Source: Schistosoma mansoni
Taxonomy: Eukaryota; Platyhelminthes; Trematoda; Strigeidida; Schistosomatidae
DNA: 64,000 nucleotides
Reading direction: 5' to 3'
NCBI RefSeq assembly: GCF_000237925.1
Contig: NC_031498.1
Coordinates: forward strand, 5,006,229-5,070,228
The notes under the pieces are model-generated. The model ran no database searches. It was given only the letters and a program-made list of their open reading frames with translations, and was not told the origin of the DNA. A program made the translations under genes and the position numbers. Below, piece after piece: positions 22,880 to 35,344 of this stretch. Numbering within the stretch: the stretch's first letter is position 1; the number at the start of each line of letters is the position of its first letter.

Positions 22880-25800
22880 ATTTTCATGGTTCGCATCTCC
22901 TTATCCCTATTAATCAATTTTTATTGTGAATGATAGCAGACGTTATATTTTTGAATTCCTAGAAAAAACGATAGAAGAGTAGTCATCTTGACCTTGACTG
23001 TCATGAAACAGTGAAGCACTTTTCCTGCTTACGGATATTTCCAACCATATTGGGTTTATTTTAAATTAAGTCATGATTTATTTCTCTTTGCGACATATCT
23101 GAAAGGAAAGTTAATTTTCGTTTAATATAATGACATATGGTAAAATTAATTACAAATGAAAACTGAGGCATATTATAATCAGAAGAAAACAGTCTGAATG
23201 TAATATAAAATCTTGTTTGTTCTTAGCTTGGGTAGAATCTAAGTTATTGTCCAGATATAACACTATAGTTTAAGAAGTAAGGTGAGAGTGTACTTCTTAG
23301 TAGAATAAAATGTACACTTACTACATATATAATGGTTATTTGGTCTTTGGTTTACAACTCATAAAGATCATATAATCAAGATCTGGGTGTCTTCGAAGTT
23401 ATCAGTACTCTTTATTAATAAGTACTAAACTTTTCAAAATAACAATACTGAAAAGTTGACTGAATTTGTAATATTGATACAACTGAATAGTTACTATCCT
23501 GAAGTTGGCCTCAGTTGAGTATAATTGTCCATCTTGTATTTATCAAATGTTAGGTTTGTAGTATTTTCATATTGTTTCAATTGTAAGCTATCATTTCAAA
23601 CAGTAACTGTTGGTACATATTTTTCCGTTCATTAATTACCGTTGATGGAACTATGTAATCATTACCTAGTTTTGTGATATAAATGACCCGATTATTTAAA
23701 TATTGTGTTTTCTTACTTGTGGTACGTTTTAGTCTTGTAATTCGTGTATATTATCATATGAGTTTCCAAGTTACGGAATAATATGATGATAGAAGGTAAG
23801 TCGACGTGATGTCTTCCTGCTCAGACCGTCCAGTAGGAAATTAAAGAAGTTGCATGGACCAATTAGCTCTAGAACATCCAATGTTTGTAGACAGCAATTT
23901 TCTATTGGTCAGAATGAAACTGATTGGTTTTATCGACATAAAGCGTACTCCTGATTAGTGAACTCTATAATCAAACGATCCTATTTATATGCGTATAATA
24001 ATTTGAATTCTTAGCAAGTTTTCCCCAAGGAATGATATCAACTGAAGAACTATCGAAAACTCAGGAGTATTACGTTATCTTAGGATGGGAATCCTCAGTT
24101 GCATGCATCAATAAACCCATATATATCAGTAGTTTGTTTTTATCCCCTGGAAAAAGAAGTCATTTTTCTTAACTAATCATTTGCACAGATTACTTGATTT
24201 CTGGTTGACCTTCTGTATCAGACACGTCATTTTTTTACAGCTCATTTGCTTTTTTATGCTATAGGAACTTCATAATTCAAATACCAATCAATTAAGTAGT
24301 AAAGTTATTCTTGCTGATTTTTCTAAAAATATTTTTCCCATTACAACATTAACTGATATTTTGTTTTTATTTTGTGCTTATAGCATCTACAATAATATGA
24401 TAATCATTATTTAAGCATATTTCGTCTGCATGGAATCCTAAATGGCTTGAAATCCAACTATTCATTATTTAATACCTCTACCCAACTCCACTTTCAACTC
24501 CTATGACTGATATTATCTTACTTATTGAACCCTTTATTCATCAACCCAGTTATTATTAATCAAATTCATTGAATTCATCTATTATACAAGAATCCCATAA
24601 TTATGATGATGACGAAATATATATATATATTATATCTGGAGCAGTGTCCTATATTAACCTAATCCCTTTATCCGAAACCTGACCACCACTACCCCCTATT
24701 CTTGATCTTCGGAAAATAATCACTGTTAAAACTATTCACTTCTGTGTGTGTGTGTGTATATAACATATGTCAGTCTGTATTGAGAGAGTGTGTGTGTGAG
24801 TTTTGAAATAGATAAAATGAGAAACAAGAAGATAACTCATATTTCAAACCATCCTGAATACTTATATATTCACTTTCGAATCTTTCTTTATAAACTTATT
24901 GTTGTTCATCATTATTGTCAGCTTTATTTTATGTACACATAATAAAAAAATTTTTTATTATTTGAATAAAACTTTTTTTCAACAAAAAAAAACTTAAAAC
25001 AATCAATATCTTCTGGAAAATTATTCATTGAAACAAAACAAACTAAACTTTTTTTTTATAATTTTTCGTCAATGAACTAACTACTTAATTCAGTAACTAA
25101 CTAACTAACTAAACAACTAATGATTATTACCCATTTTGAAGAGATAGTATCTATGGTATCCATATATATATATACAAATATATGTTTCAATGTACATGTA
25201 TAGAAAAAAAACAAACAAAATCTCTGTATTTGAATGATAAAGAACACAAATTTAATTTTGTTAATCAGGTTTGGTTTGAAAATTTCGTTAAGCAATTTTC
25301 TACATTGCTTTCAATATTCTTTTCTATTTACGAAAAAAAAGAAAAAAAAAGATGATTTCCACAGTTCGAGACTTATTCAATCAATAAGTCTGTTTGAGTA
25401 ACTAATAATAATAAACACAGTAGAATTGATTGTTGAGCTCAATACAAAATAAAGAATCTATGAGATTTTTTGTTAAATTATTTCTTATTATTGAGCAGAT
25501 TTATACATATATACACACATACATACATACATACATAGATACACTAATTACATCTCACTATAAGCTTTCTTTATGTAAAAAAAAAGCCAATAGGTGAGAA
25601 TATGAAATTTTTATTGGTGATGACGATGACGATGATGTGCCACTTTTTCATCAATCGATCACGTTGAGTCTTTTTTGTATTTATTGTCTTGCCTTACCAA
25701 CCATTTTATATCTATCCCACCCTTAACTTTCCGTTGTGTTTTTTTTGTATCCTCACAAAATTGCCTTGTCTTTTAAATTTAGAAAAAAAAAGTATATTTA

Positions 25801-27460
25801 TCATATCTTTGTTGCTAAATAAAATGTTTTTACATTACACATCATTATTACTATTATTATTGTTACTATTATTGTTATCGTCACATATTTCCACCATGTG
25901 GAAAATTCAACAACGGTAGATTCCGTTGAATGTTCAAAATCTTTAGTTAGATATTTTTTTATAAATCACTATAGAAACCGATGTTCTTTGTTGACTATAG
26001 AATTTCGATTTAGAATGAATTGAAAAACAGAAATATTACAATTACCATTATTACCTGTTTTAAAACAAACGAGAAAAAGCAAACAATACCATCTATTATA
26101 ACGTTTATTTAGAATCCGTTCTTTCTGTTACTCCTTATTGATATTACGTTTTCTTTCGAGGCTTTTTTGTTTGTTTTGTAACCACAGAGATATCTGTCGA
26201 CTGCTAATACGACCACTGTTTGTTGATGTTTATATCATATCCCAAAAAATAAACAATATGCTTCTCTATATTTTTGTCTATCAATAAGTAATTTATGAAA
26301 TGATCATTGTGAAATGTCAAGATATGTTAGTATTGTATACATGTGCTTATTTCTAAAACTGTTTCCCTTCCCCCCTTACACTGGTTCTCTATTTATATGT
26401 ATAGATATGGATATATCATTTGTTTGTTAAAAAAAAAAACTAACTTGGCATTTGTGAGAATTTTAGTTAAGTTACTATTACAATTATTTGTCTTCCTGCC
26501 AATGGACCTCATTGTTATATTACCAGCACTAAATCAATCTGGGAGGAAATATGAAAGAAAAAGAGTACTATTTGGTTCTACACTTACACAAATACACACA
26601 CAGAAACATACATATATGCTTACAAAGTTATATATACAACTCAAGGTTGAATGAATAAGTTGAAACAATGAACTCAAATGATGTAATCACCTCCCAAAAT
26701 AAATTTCATTTGCATATTTGCTTATAATGTTATTATTTATACTTAAAATTCTTTTCATTTTTGAGAAATACTTTCTTGTTACCATTATTTTCTATAATAC
26801 TCCGTTTTTTTTTATTATTTCCAAGTATATTGTATACGATTAAAATAATGAAGCAAAACACATTCACCGTTATTATGATTATTATTACTATTAGTATCAT
26901 CATCACCATAGTGACTAGTAATACAACCCTTGGATAAATCGTTAATCATAATGGTGACAGCGGTAATGACATAAACTCAATGCAAATAAATAAAACAGAC
27001 AAATAAGAATATCCCCTCTTTTTTTTGTGATTCAATTAGTCATGTGAATTTTGATTGTTCACTGTTATTATTATTATTGTTATTATCGTTACCATTAATA
27101 TTATTTTCATTTTAGATGATGATGATGAGAGAATAATGCTGTTAAATAAAAACAAACTGATCACTTGATCTGATTGTCATTAATATTTGTAGGGGTTTTA
27201 ACTCTTTCCCATTAGTTTGATACTGAGAGTTGAATTAGATTAGTCTCTGTTGTTGATTAATGGATTGGTTGAGGGGTTACCTAGTTATTACTATTATTAT
27301 TATCATCATCATTTTTATTACTAATAGTTACAAAGTTGATTAGAGTATATGATAGAGATGAGCTTGAACCAACTCCTTTCAAAATGTCAACCAGTTATTA
27401 ATTAACCAAAAAAAAACAGCTTTTCTAAATGACCAGTTTATGTGAAAGAAAACAACAATA
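22880..27460. other. AT-rich, microsatellite-rich intergenic DNA
   Basis: About 4.6 kb with no supported gene. It holds short tandem repeats: (TA)n near 24620, (TG)n near 24750, (CTAA)n near 25095, (ATAC)n near 25510, and repeated ATT/TTA triplets at 25845-25880, 26870-26900, 27060-27090 and 27280-27310. Homopolymer A and T runs are frequent. Confidence 0.6.
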
Positions 27461-27464
27461 TTGT

Positions 27465-27595
27465 TGTGAATTAAGGTTATATCGAGGCAATACGCAAAGT
27501 AGGCACATATACCAATTAGAGACTGGCCAGTTACAATCCTAACACATCGATGGGAAGATTCAAACAAACAATATTAAATGAATTTAATATTGTTA
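27465..27595 (+). mobile_element. SM-alpha SINE 3' portion
   Basis: Runs from GTGAATTAAGGTTATATCGA through GAGGCAATACGC and GGGAAGATTCAAACAAACAA to the AATGAATTTAA end. The head and hammerhead are absent. Confidence 0.7.
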
Positions 27596-27639
27596 AATGT
27601 AATTGAATTCTACATAATTAAGAAATTTATTGAATTTTT

Positions 27640-28385
27640 CTGCAGATTAATCTCCATGTAATTCGGGATATGAACAACATATATAGTTGACAATATACAT
27701 ATCGATTATCTTTATTCTCGAATTCTCAAAAACCAATCAAATAGACATCCAGTAGTCTTCATACTATCCTCACATAACATTATATATTTAGGATGAAGAT
27801 TGGGAGGATATGTGATGGACTGGTATATCCATCATGAATCTACATCATCGGCAATGCATGATGAATGAGTGAATTTGACACAGAAATACAAGATTTGTGA
27901 TCAGAATTATTCATTCATGAAATATATTGTGATTGAGTTAAGCATGGTTTCAGAATGAATAGTTTGTTGTTGTAAATGATGTATTGTGTTGATTTGCCTA
28001 TGATAGAGAATTTGTAGATAGACAATTGATTATTTGATTAGATGAACAGTATCATTTTTATTAAGTTGTATTACTGAATAACTTTTGTTCATCAATTTGA
28101 ACATTCCTAACACTACTACTGGTTGTATATGTAGCGGTTCGTGTCTAGCCGGAAGGTAGCAACAGTGTGCAGAGTAGAATGAGTGGGAAGGAGTTGAAAA
28201 GAGAAGAACGAGAAAAACGATGCGTCGATGACCCAGCAAGTGCATGCAACTTTTATTAAAAAAAGTAACAAGCAACAGTGATGAATAACGCAAGCCTCAG
28301 ATTAAGACAGTCTTGAAATTGAAACCAGAAACAGATAGTTTAACCCGCTGCATTATTTAATATTTGAATTTTGCACAAACGCAAT
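27640..28385. repeat. Dispersed repeat family D, copy 2, interrupted
   Basis: Matches copy 1 up to about 28110 and again from about 28363 (TAATATTTGAATTTTGCACA). Between them lie some 250 bp absent from copy 1, which include TGTAGCGGTTCGTGTCTAGC and are more G+C-rich. They look like an insertion of unknown type. Confidence 0.65.
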
Positions 28386-28389
28386 TTAC

Positions 28390-28900
28390 TTTCTGAATTC
28401 TGATCGACTCATCTGTATATTAAACTTCTGCCAAAAGTTTTGTTGGATTTTCAAAAGAGATGCTGGTGTTAGAATTTGAAATGGCGTTTTTTATCTGTTT
28501 AGGGATGCATTGATTGATTGTAGGTATGTCGTAAAATTTGACTGAATCAGGACAAGTATCCAGTACTTTTTAAATCAACCATAAACGTGATGTCTATGGA
28601 ATTACCAAACGATGATAACAAGAAATCGCTGATTTTTTTGGTTAAATTTCAGTAATTGGTTAAGCTTTACAGAATAGAGAATTTGTGATTGTATTTAAGC
28701 TAATTTTTACGTGGTCACAGTCTATGTATTCTTCGTTCTGAGCTTTTTAAAAGCATAATAGTAGCAGCTGTTAAGAACTTAGATTCGGATTTCCAAAACT
28801 GACCTACCAATGAATTGCAATCAACATAAAGTTTGTTTAATACCCTTTGTGCTGATCGAATTCTGTTGTCTTTTGGTCTATCTATGTGTCACGTGACTAA
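28390..28900. other. Non-coding stretch
   Basis: No gene, RNA or repeat recognised. Confidence 0.45.
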
Positions 28901-28904
28901 ATCG

Positions 28905-29370
28905 CCAACTCGAAGACCGGCTTATATGACCTCAACCCTGTGCCAAACTAATGACGTGTTACCAAGCACGAGCAGCCTAGAGTTCTTATTGGTTCTTCTT
29001 CCCTTGCCCTACCCGTTGAGTCCAGAACACAATCTCAGCTTCCACTGTATGTATCATGTAGTTCAGACATACGCAGTTTATATACAAGCGAATCAGACCG
29101 CATCATACCATGAAATAGAAAGTAACAATTGCACAAAATCAAGCCAAAAGTGGCTGTGAGTGTGAAACACTATAGCTAATATTTCAGGAATAAGTTAAGA
29201 AGGGCAAATCGTATCTCAATAGCCTATATCTCAAATGAAAGGAATACGAATGTATGTAATTTATTTACATAGTAATTCTCTAATTAGAATATATGTAACA
29301 ATAGTCCATAAATAATTCCTAGTAGTTACCATTCATTTTTTCTTCGTTAGGATGTAAAAAATTATATCGA
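28905..29370 (+). repeat. Dispersed repeat family C, copy 3
   Basis: The best-preserved copy. It shows TAATGACGTGTTACCAAGCA, CTACCCGTTGAGTCCAGAAC, GTTTATATACAAG, AAGCCAAAAGTGGCTGTGAG and the right end CTTCGTTAGGATGTAA. Confidence 0.6.
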
Positions 29371-29439
29371 TCAATTTGAAATATGTAGCTATCAGTCTGA
29401 GTGATCTGACATCACTTGTCCCATGTTTTGATATTAGAT

Positions 29440-29890
29440 GATCGAAGATGGTCGACAGATGTTAGGATATTCACAAGAATATCCCAAAAATTATCTCGAA
29501 TGTAAAATGGTATGTTTTCAGACTCTTCACATAATTCGCATGTTATTTCCTATTGGCCATTATTTACAGTGTCCTAACTATGACTTTCATGTGTCGTTTC
29601 CCTATTGGTCAATTTTGAGTCGTCCTAATTATAACCTTCACGTGTCCTTCCTTTCCATTGGTTACTGATAATAGTCATCGTAACTGTATAAATATGCCTT
29701 GTCTGTAAACCATTTTTGTTCTGCTGCTGACCCCATAAACAATTCTCATTTAACGGCTGTGTTCTGATTTATTGGAGTTGGGGAACAGTATTGGGGTCGA
29801 ACTAGGATATCTGAATTTGGTCAATCGGTAGAATTTCGCGTAGTCCTATCGCAATACCCACGCTATATTTCGCATTATAACAACAGAAAA
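29440..29890 (+). mobile_element. Possible LTR (U3-like promoter region)
   Basis: Three related segments of about 52 bp follow each other (about 29547, 29598 and 29648), each with an inverted CCAAT box (CTATTGG or CCATTGG). They are followed by a TATA-like TGTATAAATATGCC at about 29676. Promoter elements spaced like this resemble the U3 of an LTR retrotransposon. I could not identify LTR ends, a primer-binding site or any gag/pol sequence, so this remains tentative. Confidence 0.35.
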
Positions 29891-30950
29891 CCCCATATAA
29901 CTTAGCTTTCATATTCTGATACACTACCACTGAGGTATTAATGCTACAACTGACCACTTGTAGGATTTAGACATCTACTGGACTAGACAAATGTAACATT
30001 AATCACTACTCATTAAATAATAAATTGTCAACTGGAGTTCAATTAAGGCTTGAATAACTGAGTAGTGATGTCAATGACCGTGATACTGGGTAATCTGCGT
30101 TCAGATTCCACTAGGATCACTAGTTTTCTGTGCAGATAAGCTTTGATGTCATTTGTCAACTAACATGAGACCTAAGTTCAAGGTTAACTGTCAGCCTCCT
30201 CCAACTACCTGATATAAGGAATTCTGAATAAGGATAAATCTTTACAAGCCCAATGATACATATGTACAGAATGTCTTTCAATTTTGTACAATTACAACAA
30301 TGTCTATGTTAATTTCACTATAGCCACAATATTTGAACTTTGGATATCCAATACAAAGATCATACATACTTTATCATAAAATGTGCCATAGTTACCCTGT
30401 TTTTGGAGCTTCAAATCAAATATTTATATGCTTCGGAATGACCATGACTTTTTGCTTCATGGATCTTATCTCGTAATTTGTTATTTCACCTAATGGTTTC
30501 AAAAGTCGATTAAAGCTGTACATACAAACAAGTTGTGCAGTAATATTACTTTTCGTATGAACAGTCGAAGCTGTATCAAACACCAGCTTCCCTCTTCCAA
30601 TACTGCTGAAATGTTGTTGCCTATATATCGTTTGGTTGTAAGAAGCCGGGACAAAATCTTCTTGATTAAATTCAAAGCATATCTGACTATTTTTAGCAGT
30701 GTGTCTATGAAGCTGGTCGTCTAAAGATAATATATATATATCTGTATAATCGCTTTGAACGAGCTTATCAGAAGGGAGCTTATAGAAGTAGGCGAATATA
30801 CAGTTTTCTTACCAGTTAATTATATGAATATCCTAATGACTTATCTCTGCATAGAAAATAAGCATTTGACACATGACGGACCCAAAGAATACTTCGGAAG
30901 AATATTTTGGAAGGTAATACGTTATAATTTACATAAACTATAATATCACT
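29891..30950. other. Non-coding stretch
   Basis: No supported gene or recognised repeat. Only short frames of about 60 codons without motifs. Confidence 0.45.
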
Positions 30951-30954
30951 AACT

Positions 30955-31485
30955 TTATAATAATGACAGGAGGAACAAATGATGTATTCGAGCAAGCCCC
31001 CAAAATGCCCTGGTACGGCCGAGTGTGGGGAGAGTCTGCTCTCCTTTTCGAAATGCTCTCACATGGCCATGCATATATAGTCTTTGCCAGGGAAGTCCTA
31101 CTCACTACCTTCTCGTGGCAGGGGTGTTGTTCACGAAAGTGAGAGGACGAAAGGCGAATGTCCGGCGCTTTAACCGGGTCGGTGGACATGGAAAGTCCAC
31201 CTACGGGAGTCGGAAAACCCTGATTCCAAACCAATGGTGCACATGGGCTCCAGTATCCTAAGGTAACAAATGGCGTACGAATCAATCGTTGGTCACCGGC
31301 TACCATGGGACTGCGTCTCCTTACGATGCTTCACTGCCTTGTGGATCAGACCTTTAGGTCGAAGGCTCAAGATGTGGCTCCCCGGGCAGTATCATAGCCC
31401 TCATACAGATCAAATAAGACTTGTGTGGCGCATATATATCTGGTACCCCTTTGTACCAATATTTATTTCCCTAAATAAATAAAAA
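30955..31485 (+). mobile_element. Non-autonomous or truncated RTE/SR2-like element
   Basis: A G+C-rich block (from about 30985) ends in GCAGTATCATAGCCCTCATA, TTGTACCAATATTTAT and a TAAA-type tail (CCCTAAATAAATAAAA). The same 3' end occurs at 63417-63575, where it follows RTE-like sequence. No RT is present, so this is either a short derivative using the RTE 3' end or an internally deleted copy. The small open frames here (31025-31261, 31270-31482) lack protein motifs. Confidence 0.65.
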
Positions 31486-31489
31486 TGTA

Positions 31490-32265
31490 GTAATCAATAT
31501 TAGAATTATGCCTAAGCCATAGGAAATAGTTTTGTCAAGTAATAAGTATGGTTTACTTAAACATCAACTTCCTAGTCCTCAGAAGCCTTCCACTCTTGAA
31601 CACTGAATAGAAAAGGTAAGAAGTAAGGCAAAACCCTTATTTCAAAGGTTAGATTATATACAAAATATGATGATATTTATACGATTATGAATAACCCTGA
31701 TTTTCATCATCCATTTGGAAATGATAAGATTGGTAACGAATTTGGTAACTATCCAGTTAGAATAAACAAAACATAGTCAGTTGTTTTCTAGAATTTTCTT
31801 CGAAGTTTTTAAATAGCATTGACTTGTTCTAGTCTTTTCAAAAATTCTCACTTGCTTCTGAGGATATTTCAGAAGAATTACTAAGGATTCCCAATATCAG
31901 GGATTGGAGTGTTTGGAAGGATTTATCAAGTTCTGGTCTGATGAGGATGATTGTATAAAATTATTGTTCCACCCGTTAATATGTCAATTTAATATCCTAC
32001 GTTAGTTATCTAACTAAATTCTTATTTTCATTATATCATTTTTAAAAGAAATCGCTTGTCCTTATTACACGATATGACTCCGAGTGACTTTGTTGACAAG
32101 ACCTGACTCCAATTAGATCGTATGAATGATTGTTGTCAAAATATACATCCTGTCTATCCTCGTATGTAATACATGACTTAATCCGCGTTGGTGAATAATG
32201 GAGTTAAATAAGTCAAATACGAGAATGGATTTCGAATACATATATTTTGTACACTCATTGATCTG
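31490..32265. other. Non-coding stretch
   Basis: No gene or repeat recognised. Confidence 0.45.
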
Positions 32266-32269
32266 AACA

Positions 32270-32534
32270 GGAAATCAGAGGGGTGAAGCGAATAGAAGAG
32301 CGCGATGCAAAAATGACACGCATTGGAGATGGCCGGTAAGCCAACTCGCTTTAATCAAGCGTTAATCAATATTTATAGTCAGATAAAAATAAGTTACAGC
32401 ATGTGATGAATAGGATAAGAAGTGTACACACACATACGCTCATATAAAAAACAGTTAGGGTTAATAAGTGAATAATTAACAAGGTCAAAACGTGACTCAT
32501 GATGGATAGGTAAATTGGCTGTCCAGAAGCTAGA
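32270..32534 (+). mobile_element. One arm of the foldback element, cut by the gap
   Basis: Matches the right arm of the foldback at 57885-58754 (GGAGATGGCC then AAGCCAACTCG; CAAGCGTTAATCAA; ATACGCTCATATAAAAA) and runs straight into the N gap at the AGCTAGA block, inside the arm. Confidence 0.7.
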
Positions 32535-32734
32535 NNNNNNNNNNNNNNNNNNNNNNNNNNNNNNNNNNNNNNNNNNNNNNNNNNNNNNNNNNNNNNNNNN
32601 NNNNNNNNNNNNNNNNNNNNNNNNNNNNNNNNNNNNNNNNNNNNNNNNNNNNNNNNNNNNNNNNNNNNNNNNNNNNNNNNNNNNNNNNNNNNNNNNNNNN
32701 NNNNNNNNNNNNNNNNNNNNNNNNNNNNNNNNNN
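32535..32734. other. Assembly gap, 200 N
   Basis: Exactly 200 N. The left flank is inside a foldback repeat and the right flank starts with one half of a 30-bp inverted repeat. Confidence 0.99.
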
Positions 32735-33017
32735 TGCTTCAATTGATGTGGTAAAGTCAATTTTGCTTCCGCAACAACAGCATCCACTATGCAATAAGTG
32801 TGTCATTCTTTGTCATCCTGAGGGTATGTTCATCTTAATTTTTGATAAAGTGCTACTGGTATCATATAATTAAGGGAAATATTTGACAGAAATCCATTTG
32901 CCTAATTGTTCTATTATGGATCGAAAATGGCTCATTAATAGTTGTGATCTATACTCACATCATGAATACTCGATTACTCAATTAGAAAATTGACTTTACC
33001 ACATCAATTGAAGCATG
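32735..33017. repeat. 30-bp perfect inverted repeat flanking 220 bp
   Basis: The right edge of the gap (TGCTTCAATTGATGTGGTAA onward, 32735-32764) is repeated as its exact complement near 32986-33015. This could be the terminal inverted repeats of a small DNA element or a read-level inversion artefact at the gap. Confidence 0.7.
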
Positions 33018-33162
33018 AATAATGGATATTGAGGAACATAACTAAACACACTGTGTCATTAGGAAAAAGCCTGTCCGCTCTCGGACTGACCAAGTTGACA
33101 AGCGTAGCTGGACATACAATGCCTGGAGTAGTGATTTAACCAGTACACGCTTCAGTGGCAAA

Positions 33163-33235
33163 CGTCTCGGAAGGGACTCGAACCCTCAATCTTCGGCTCC
33201 GGAAACCGACGCCTTATCCATTAGGCCACCGAGAC
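33163..33235 (-). tRNA. tRNA-Arg (anticodon CCG)
   Basis: The 73-nt minus-strand sequence folds as a complete cloverleaf. The acceptor stem GTCTCGG/CCGAGAC is perfect over 7 bp, the D arm is GCC/GGC, the anticodon stem TCGGT/GCCGA closes a 7-nt loop TTCCGGA (anticodon CCG), and the T arm is GAGGG TTCGAGT CCCTT. A-box and B-box (GGTTCGAGTCC) are intact. The discriminator base is G. There is no intron. A T-run terminator is not immediate: the first run of five T lies about 95 nt downstream, so a tRNA-derived SINE head is an alternative. No second copy is seen in this window. Confidence 0.85.
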
Positions 33236-33239
33236 ATGG

Positions 33240-34480
33240 AGAATGGACTTTTGTTACATACATCGCTCGAATATTGCTATCATCACAACCGGCAAAAGAT
33301 ATCGAAACAACAATAAGAAATCAGTACATTTTTATCAAATGCTTATTCATCACGAACTACTAGGCTTTCATATCTAGATCTCCCAATTTATGAACACTGG
33401 AATATTAACATTAACATTGGGAATGCTCATTCATTTGTTTGTCTGGTGGTCGATAATAAATTGATTCCCATAGAGCTTGGAATTTCGTGTTCATACTAGT
33501 ACCAATACTCTATCCAACATACCACTGCCTTTTTACTCTCTATTTCACACCGTCTAAAAGCGGTGCATCAACAGTGTTTGCGTTGTTGAGAAGTCTGAAG
33601 TCCAGTTGTGACCGTGTAGTAAATGGAGTTAGGGACGACCGAAGGAAACTCTTCACTTACAAGATACAAACCAGCATTTGGATGGGATTGTAAGGACGAA
33701 CATTTGGATTACCAGTCCAGTGGTTCACTAACTCACCTGTACGATCTCAGTGCTACATAGGTCGTAATTTCAAATCCGCTTTTCTGTTCATACTTCACCA
33801 TGTGCTTTTCATGCTCATAATCTATTAATGAACATAGATCAGTATGTTCTTATTGTGATTTGTTGTACTTTACGAAATTTCGCCTTTCAAGAAACATGAT
33901 TGTTACTAGTGTCATCAGCTTATTTATAGAGATACGTTTTGTTTTTCAGATCAAACTCGTCGAAGACTTCGGGATTGTGTTTATTTCTTACTTGTGATTT
34001 GTCAGTGCAACATGTTCTTATTACCACACTACGCCGTCATCTAAACTTGACCTCTATCTTGTAGTAAACTTATACATTGGTTTGTACATATTTTGAAAGA
34101 TAATTCTCATTCAAATATTAAAAATATGAAGTTCAACGAAGGGATCTTTTTTCATCGAATTTATTATCACGTTATACAATTGCATTTCTATGAAAATATT
34201 TTTTTTAAAGTACTAGTTCTAGTCTAATGCCATCATTCGTATTATGGCATTTAGTATTATAATCTTCCTACTGTATCATCTTGGTTATTCCTGGTTGACA
34301 TTTCCTCACGGAACTAATATTTTAACAAAAAATTTCATATATATTCACGATTGCACAGCTTAATAAAAAAATTCATTGAAAAGAGATCCCTTCGTTGAAC
34401 TTCGTGTTTTTATACAATATTCATTAATATGCCAAATTGATGTCAGGTTACCTAATAAATAACATGCTGAGATATATTCC
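33240..34480. other. Non-coding stretch
   Basis: No supported gene. AT-rich with scattered short frames. Confidence 0.45.
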
Positions 34481-34484
34481 CTTG

Positions 34485-34910
34485 GTATTGTTTGTTTGAA
34501 TCTTCCCATTGATGTTTAGGATTGCAACTGATCAGTCTCTTATTGGCATATATGCATACTGTGAGTATTGCCTCGATATAGCCGCAATTCACAAGCATTA
34601 TAAGCAGTGATGGATAGGGCTAGCCAAAGGGAAATCCATTTTGACGCGCCGTTTCGTCCTATTCGGAACGCGTCAGCTCGATGTACCTACGTCTCAGAGT
34701 TGATGTTCACCCCATTGCACAAGCAAGAGGATAGTAGGACCCAGTAACCAAGTGGATAACGTGATGGCGTTTGAAGCGAACGGTACTGGTTTCGAGTCTC
34801 AGAATAAGCATCAGCTCTGAGACGTAGGTAAATCCAGCTGACGAGTCCCAAATAGGACGAAACTAGTGTTCTGGATTCCACTGTTAACCACTATCCACCT
34901 TTGCTTATAA
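34485..34910. mobile_element. Head-to-head SM-alpha SINE pair
   Basis: A minus copy (about 34485-34710) and a plus copy (about 34725-34910) meet at their tRNA-like heads. The minus copy carries the variant core CTGACGCG and is probably inactive. The plus copy has an intact core (separate entry). Confidence 0.8.
34832..34876 (+). ncRNA. Hammerhead ribozyme with GTT cleavage triplet
   Basis: Stem I ATCCAG/CTGGAT is perfect. The core CTGACGA, stem II GTCC/GGAC and GAAAC are intact. The cleavage triplet is GTT (34868-34870) instead of the usual GTC. It satisfies the NUH rule, so cleavage is possible though likely slower. Confidence 0.75.
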
Positions 34911-35344
34911 TTTTGAAATATAGTTATTTAGTAACTTTTTTTTCCCTTAGCCTCTACATGGATCAATTGATCAATATATCGATTTGAAAATTTAAAAAAC
35001 TATATTTTTTTAGACATTATCTGACAGTAATATACTAATTGACAGACCGATAGGATACTCATTCATTCACTCATTTCAATTCACGTGAACGACTAAATAA
35101 TAACAATAACAACAACAACAACAAATTAATCGATAAATGCTGATTTTCTAACCCTGATGAAATTCAATATAAAGGAGTAATTTTGTTTATATTTTGTGAT
35201 TAAAACTAAAACAGTATGAGCAAAAGTAAATAGAATCTCTGTGGGAGTTGATAAGAAGGATGATAAAGTGTATGTGTGTGTATGTGTAGGGATAGATGTA
35301 TGCATGCATGTTAAATTGAGTGAATTTACTAACTATTAAACTAT

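Noticed and set aside
26343-26654. Open frame of 103 codons
   Set aside because: Lies in AT-rich microsatellite DNA, has low-complexity composition and no homology that I recognise.
30938-31306. Minus-strand frame of 122 codons in the G+C-rich element
   Set aside because: The element's orientation and 3' tail are on the plus strand. The frame probably exists only because of high G+C.
35101-35125. AACAAC-type repeats and other regularly spaced short repeats considered as a CRISPR-like array
   Set aside because: They are simple microsatellites in eukaryotic DNA. No direct repeats with unique spacers were found anywhere in the window.
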